NCBI RefSeq assembly: GCF_004799395.1
Contig: NZ_SSMZ01000235.1
Location: 1-41,624 of the forward strand
Reading direction: 5' to 3'
Length of the DNA: 41,624 nucleotides
Source of the DNA: Phenylobacterium sp.
Lineage (GTDB): Bacteria; Pseudomonadota; Alphaproteobacteria; Caulobacterales; Caulobacteraceae
The notes under the pieces were generated by a model that ran no database searches, was not told the origin of the DNA, and was given only the letters and a program-made list of their open reading frames with translations. Both the position numbers and the translations under genes were made by a program. Each line of letters begins with the position of its first letter. The first letter of the stretch is position 1. Shown here in pieces: positions 37,592 through 41,624 of the stretch.

Positions 37592-38842
37592 GTGTCCCGG
37601 CTGGTGATGAAATTCGGCGGCACCTCGGTGGCCGACCTCGAGCGCATCCGCCGGGTCGCGCGGCTGGTCAACGCCGAGCGCGCGGCGGGCCATCGTGTGG
37701 CGGTCGTGGTCTCGGCCATGGCCGGCAAGACCAACGAGCTGGTCGCGTGGACCGACGGCTCAGGCGCCGCCGCCCAGGGCCTGACGCCATCCGACGACGA
37801 ATATGACGTGGTGGTGGCCTCCGGCGAGCAGGTGACCGCGGGGCTCTTGGCCATGACGCTGCGCAACATGGGCGTGCCGGCGCGCTCCTGGATGGGCTGG
37901 CAAATCCCGATCATCGCCGACGAGGCCCATGGGCGCGCGCGGATCGACGACGTCGAGCCCGACAAGCTCATCGCGGCCATGGACTCAGGCGAAGTGGCCG
38001 TCATCGCGGGCTTCCAGGGCGTCACCCGCGACGGGCGCATCGCCACGCTCGGCCGCGGCGGCTCGGACACCAGCGCGGTCGCCATCGCCGCCGCCGTGAA
38101 GGCGATCCGCTGCGACATCTACACCGACGTGGACGGGGTCTACACCACCGACCCGCGCATCGAATCCAAGGCCCGGCGCCTGGCCAAGATCTCCTATGAG
38201 GAGATGCTGGAGATGGCCTCACTCGGCGCCAAGGTGCTGCAGACCCGCTCGGTCGAGCTGGCCATGGCCCAGAACGTGCCGGTGCGGGTGCTGTCGAGTT
38301 TCGTGGAGCCGGGCGAAGCCCCCGGCCAGGGCACCATCGTGTGCGACGAGGAAGAGATCATGGAAAAGCGGATCGTGAGCGGCGTGGCCTACAGCCGCGA
38401 TGAGGCGAAGATCAGCCTCTTCGGCCTGCCCGACCACCCGGGGGTGTCCTCGACCATCTTCGGCGCGCTGGCCGACGCCAACGTCAACGTCGACATGATC
38501 GTCCAGAGCCACGCGCGCACCGCCGACACCGCCAACATGGAGTTCACGGTCGGCAAGCGCGACGCGGGCCGCGCCGTGGAGATCGTCCGCGCCGCCCAAC
38601 CGCAGATCGGCTTCGACGACGTGGCGGTGAACGACGAGGTCGCCAAGGTCTCGGTGATCGGGGTCGGCATGAGGAGCCACACCGGCGTCGCCAAGACCAT
38701 GTTCGCCGCCCTGGCCGAGAAGGGCGTCAACATCCAGGTGATCTCCACCTCCGAGATCAAGATCAGCGTGCTGATCGACGCGGCCTACACCGAGCTCGCT
38801 GTGCGCGCCCTGCACGCGGCCTATGGGCTGGATCAGCTCTAG
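37592..38842 (+). CDS. lysC: Aspartate kinase LysC
   Basis: LysC phosphorylates aspartate, the first step toward lysine, diaminopimelate, methionine and threonine. The 416-residue protein begins MSRLVMKFGGTSV, with the K-F-G-G-T-S kinase motif at 7-12, and contains GRGGSDTSAVAIAAA and the substrate region VYTTDPRIES. Two ACT domains at the C-terminus (from about residue 265) indicate allosteric feedback by amino acids. The start GTG at 37592 is chosen for its fit to the family N-terminus over a TTG at 37568; it lacks a strong Shine-Dalgarno. Its stop overlaps the stop of the convergent MFS gene by CTAG. Confidence 0.96.
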   Translation: MSRLVMKFGGTSVADLERIRRVARLVNAERAAGHRVAVVVSAMAGKTNELVAWTDGSGAAAQGLTPSDDEYDVVVASGEQVTAGLLAMTLRNMGVPARSWMGWQIPIIADEAHGRARIDDVEPDKLIAAMDSGEVAVIAGFQGVTRDGRIATLGRGGSDTSAVAIAAAVKAIRCDIYTDVDGVYTTDPRIESKARRLAKISYEEMLEMASLGAKVLQTRSVELAMAQNVPVRVLSSFVEPGEAPGQGTIVCDEEEIMEKRIVSGVAYSRDEAKISLFGLPDHPGVSSTIFGALADANVNVDMIVQSHARTADTANMEFTVGKRDAGRAVEIVRAAQPQIGFDDVAVNDEVAKVSVIGVGMRSHTGVAKTMFAALAEKGVNIQVISTSEIKISVLIDAAYTELAVRALHAAYGLDQL

Positions 38843-40239
38843 GCGGTTTCCGCAGTACCGGTCAGTCGGAACGCCGCCCAGGTCCCGGCCGCCGCCAGCG
38901 GGATCACCGAAGCGAACACCCAGAACGAGATCGACCCGCCGTTGTGCGCTGTGATCCCGCCGGTGAAGCCGGCCAGGTTCGCCGCCACCCCGCTGATCGC
39001 CGCGCCGGCCGCGGCTCCGGTCTGCCGCACAGCGGTGATCGCCGAGGAGCCGATGGCGCGGTCGTCGTCGGAGAGCGCGGCCAGCAGGCGGCGGCTCATG
39101 AATGACCAGGAGAAGCCGAAGGCCGCACCCATCAGCGCGCCCCCGACCAGCACCCAGGCGAAGGCCCCGTCGGCGAGGGTCCAGGCCAGCACCGCCAGGC
39201 TGGCGATCAGCAGCAGGGTCCCGATTCGGATCCAGCGCCCGTCCCAGAGCCCCGTCGCGCCGGCCACCAGCATGGCGGCCAGGGTCCAGGCCGCCGACTC
39301 CGAGCCGATGGCGTAGCCGGCCCAGAGCGGCGAGAAGCCGCGCAGGGCCTGCAGCAGCGGCGGGGCGTAGATGGCGAAGCCCATGGTGGCCGCTGTCAGG
39401 GCGAACATGGCGAAGTAGCCGGAGCCGCAGACGGTGCGCAGGTCTCCGGCGCGATGCGGCAAGAGCCGCACCTTCGCCCGATGGTCGATCCAGATCACCA
39501 GGGTCAGCACCGCCAGGCCCGCCAGGACCAGCCCGACCGCCAGCGCCGGCGCCTTCACCACGTCGGCGACGGCGATGGCCGCGACGCCGACGCCCAGGAC
39601 AGCCAGCTGCAGCCACGGGACGCCCGGCCCGCCGCCGGCCTTGGCCGCGCCGCGCAGCAGCAAGGGCGCCGCGGCGCTGAACACCGCCGCCTGCAGGGCG
39701 AACAGCCAGAAGACGTCGCGCCAGGTCCCGGCCTCCAGCACCGCCCCGCCGAACAGCGGCCCCAGCACCGTGGCGATCCCCCAGATGAAGGTGACGCTGG
39801 CGAACACACGCGCCAGATGCCGCTCGGGGAACATCAGCGCGATGGCCACCATGGCGAAGCCAGAGATCCAGCCCGAACCGAGGCCCTGGATCAGCCGGCC
39901 GATCAGGAACGTCGCCACGTCGGGCGCCAGCGCGCTGACCACGCAGCCCGCGGTCATGATCACGCCGGCGACGGCGGTGGCCCGGCGCAGGCCGAAGATC
40001 TCTGAGACGCGTCCGGCGCTGGCGCCGGCCAGGATCGCGCCGACCAGGAACCCGGCCGTGGCCCAGCTGAAATAGGCGTAGCCGCCCAATTGGGCGCCGA
40101 CGCTGGGCATGATGGTCGCGGTGACCAGGCCGTCGGCGGCGTTCAGCCACACGCCAAGGCAGATCAGCGCGAACCGTGGCAGCCGCCCGTCGGCCAGCAG
40201 GTCCGCCCAGGTGTTGCGGGCGGGTCCGGTCTCGTCCAT
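38839..40239 (-). CDS. MFS transporter, probable 14-TM drug exporter type
   Basis: A 466-residue polytopic protein with about 14 hydrophobic segments. The first loops read GGYAYFSWATAGFLVGAILAGASAGRVSEIFGLRR, with the G-R-x-x-E-x-x-G-R-R form of MFS motif A, and LIGRLIQGLGSGWISGF resembles motif C of EmrB/QacA-type antiporters. This suggests drug or metabolite efflux, but no substrate can be assigned. No membrane-fusion partner or regulator is adjacent. It converges with lysC. Confidence 0.88.
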   Translation of the reverse strand: MDETGPARNTWADLLADGRLPRFALICLGVWLNAADGLVTATIMPSVGAQLGGYAYFSWATAGFLVGAILAGASAGRVSEIFGLRRATAVAGVIMTAGCVVSALAPDVATFLIGRLIQGLGSGWISGFAMVAIALMFPERHLARVFASVTFIWGIATVLGPLFGGAVLEAGTWRDVFWLFALQAAVFSAAAPLLLRGAAKAGGGPGVPWLQLAVLGVGVAAIAVADVVKAPALAVGLVLAGLAVLTLVIWIDHRAKVRLLPHRAGDLRTVCGSGYFAMFALTAATMGFAIYAPPLLQALRGFSPLWAGYAIGSESAAWTLAAMLVAGATGLWDGRWIRIGTLLLIASLAVLAWTLADGAFAWVLVGGALMGAAFGFSWSFMSRRLLAALSDDDRAIGSSAITAVRQTGAAAGAAISGVAANLAGFTGGITAHNGGSISFWVFASVIPLAAAGTWAAFRLTGTAETA

Positions 40240-40265
40240 CCGAGCGCTCTAGCCGATGGCGGTTC

Positions 40266-41624
40266 TCAGCGCGCCCCCTTGGCGGAAGATTGGGCGGCCC
40301 CCGGCGTCGGCGGCTTGAAGCCCGGATACCAGTGGGTCGCGGTGCCGGCGGTCACGTACCAGCTCAAGAGCAGGGCGCAGATCAGAGCGCCGGGCACATA
40401 GGAGTTGGTCCGCCGGTAGGTGATCGCCGCGATGGCGCCCACCACCGCCAGCAGCGGCACGAACTGGATCGCCACGATAGTGTTCAGGGGCTCGGTCCGC
40501 GTGAACAGGAAGCCGGTCTGGAAGAGCGTCGCATATTCCACCGCCAGCAGGACCACGAAGCCCAGGGCCATGGCGATCTTCCAGCCGCCCACCTGGACGT
40601 AGAAGCCCTCGCCCTTCACCGCCAGGTTCGCCGCCAGCGCCCGGAGCGCCACCAGAAAGAACACCGCCCACAGGATGAAGTACGGGATCGCGATGAGGGC
40701 GTGGCGGGCGTCCAGCGGATGCAGGCCCAGGACCCAGAAGCGGTAGTCGACCTTGAACACCGCATTGACCGCGACCAGCGACAGGTAGCCCACTGCGATG
40801 GTGGCTGCTGCGATCGCCGCCGACTTCAGCCAGTCGTTGCTGAAGCTGGGCTTGCCGCCGCGCAGCACGAAGCTGAGCGCCAGCGTGATCAGCGCATTGG
40901 CCAGCGCCCAGACAATGAGCTGGTTCTGGATCGACTGCGGGAAGAGCTGCATCGGGAAGAACAGGTTCCCGAACTTCATGAACGGATAGAAGGTCAGCGC
41001 CGGGACCGCGGCGGTCAGCACGAAGGCCAGCCACCACTTGCCGCCCCTGCGCTCGGCCGCCGGGGTCGGCGCCTGGTTCAGGCTGGCGAACAGCGGGACC
41101 ATCAGCAGCACCTCGAAGGTCCCGATCAGCAGCAGGACGAAGCCGACGAAGCCGACGCCGGTGCCCACGTCCTTCCACAGCCAGATCTGGTCTCCTGGCG
41201 GCAGGGGATTGGCTTCCCCCTGCAGGGTCTGCTGGAACCAGTTGACGGCGTCGCCGACGCCGGCGCGGCTGAAGTGCTCCCACGGGTGGGTGACCGGCGG
41301 GTTTTCCAGCAGGCGGGCGCTGCCGTCGCCGATCGCGCCATAGATCTTGCCCGCCAGGATGGGTGAGGGCTGGCCGAACACCTTGGCGAGCTTCTTCGAG
41401 GTCGGGACCAACGAGCCCTTTGGCACGCCCCACATCAGCGGCGCGAACTCGTCGAACTGGCCATAGACCACCGCCAGGTCGTTGAGCTTGGCCGGCCCTT
41501 TCGTCCCCAGGAAACCGGGCGTCGAGCCCTCGAAGACGATGGCCTTGTAGCCGTCCGGCTGGGCGGCGGCGGCGGCGGTGATCGGCACTCCGCCCATGGA
41601 GTGGCCTTCCAGCCCGATGTTGGT
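40266..41624 (-). CDS. Alpha/beta hydrolase fused to a polytopic membrane domain, 5' end outside window
   Basis: The frame is open to the window edge, giving 452 residues of a larger protein. At the very edge it reads GLEGHSMGGVPI, the G-x-S-x-G nucleophile elbow of an alpha/beta hydrolase, followed by NDLAVVYGQFDEFAP, a plausible acid region, and THPWEHFS, which may carry the catalytic histidine. From about 150 residues after the elbow the protein becomes a membrane domain with roughly eight TM helices. The family is not recognised by name. The hydrolase domain probably lies on the periplasmic side, as in other fusions of this design, but the N-terminus is needed to judge. Confidence 0.7.
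   Translation of the reverse strand, partial: TNIGLEGHSMGGVPITAAAAAQPDGYKAIVFEGSTPGFLGTKGPAKLNDLAVVYGQFDEFAPLMWGVPKGSLVPTSKKLAKVFGQPSPILAGKIYGAIGDGSARLLENPPVTHPWEHFSRAGVGDAVNWFQQTLQGEANPLPPGDQIWLWKDVGTGVGFVGFVLLLIGTFEVLLMVPLFASLNQAPTPAAERRGGKWWLAFVLTAAVPALTFYPFMKFGNLFFPMQLFPQSIQNQLIVWALANALITLALSFVLRGGKPSFSNDWLKSAAIAAATIAVGYLSLVAVNAVFKVDYRFWVLGLHPLDARHALIAIPYFILWAVFFLVALRALAANLAVKGEGFYVQVGGWKIAMALGFVVLLAVEYATLFQTGFLFTRTEPLNTIVAIQFVPLLAVVGAIAAITYRRTNSYVPGALICALLLSWYVTAGTATHWYPGFKPPTPGAAQSSAKGAR

Overview
The window is high-GC DNA from an alphaproteobacterium of the order Caulobacterales, most likely Caulobacter, Phenylobacterium or a close relative. The grounds are gene content and order: a fliF-fliG-fliH(flbE)-fliN-flbD-flhA flagellar operon, fliI-fliJ next to the cell-cycle regulator ctrA, a ctrA promoter rich in GANTC (CcrM) sites and TTAA (CtrA) half-sites, and a FlbD with a degenerate receiver domain. 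No rRNA, tRNA, CRISPR array, insertion sequence or prophage was recognised.

Layout. 1-2774: the end of a C13-like cysteine peptidase and a membrane-anchored beta-lactamase-fold serine hydrolase. 2810-10127: the flagellar operon on the plus strand, with a candidate CtrA box and two inverted repeats in front of fliF. 10128-12265: a stem-loop-rich spacer, a TauE/SafE permease, a DUF4282 membrane protein and a MarR regulator. 12277-14920 (minus): fliJ, fliI and an SDR-like protein that lacks its catalytic residues. 15038-15994: ctrA with its promoter and terminator. 16005-19922: a fixJ-fixL oxygen-sensing pair (minus) and, divergently, a stand-alone receiver protein that resembles FixT in design. 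19987-27039 (plus): M28 peptidase, arsC, M23 peptidase, a methyltransferase, a frameshifted cytochrome c remnant and a carboxylesterase. 27036-32149: alcohol dehydrogenase, chromate transporter, alpha/beta hydrolase and acyl-CoA ligase. 32224-35863: a disturbed stretch with two oppositely oriented gene remnants meeting near 33015, a small exported ORF, a strong terminator and a secreted hydrolase of visibly different base composition. 35864-41624: FkbM methyltransferase, ubiG, lysC, an MFS transporter and a partial hydrolase-membrane fusion.

How the genes work together. CtrA activates the top of the flagellar hierarchy in Caulobacter, and the fliF operon it would control here encodes the MS ring, C ring, export gate and FlbD, the sigma-54 activator for later flagellar genes. 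fliI and fliJ supply the export ATPase and its stalk. FixL carries an intact heme-PAS signature, so the neighbouring FixLJ pair is expected to sense oxygen; its divergent single-domain receiver is the most interesting candidate for an extra layer of control.

Limits: family calls come from motif recognition without database searches. Promoter and operator calls are consensus matches only.
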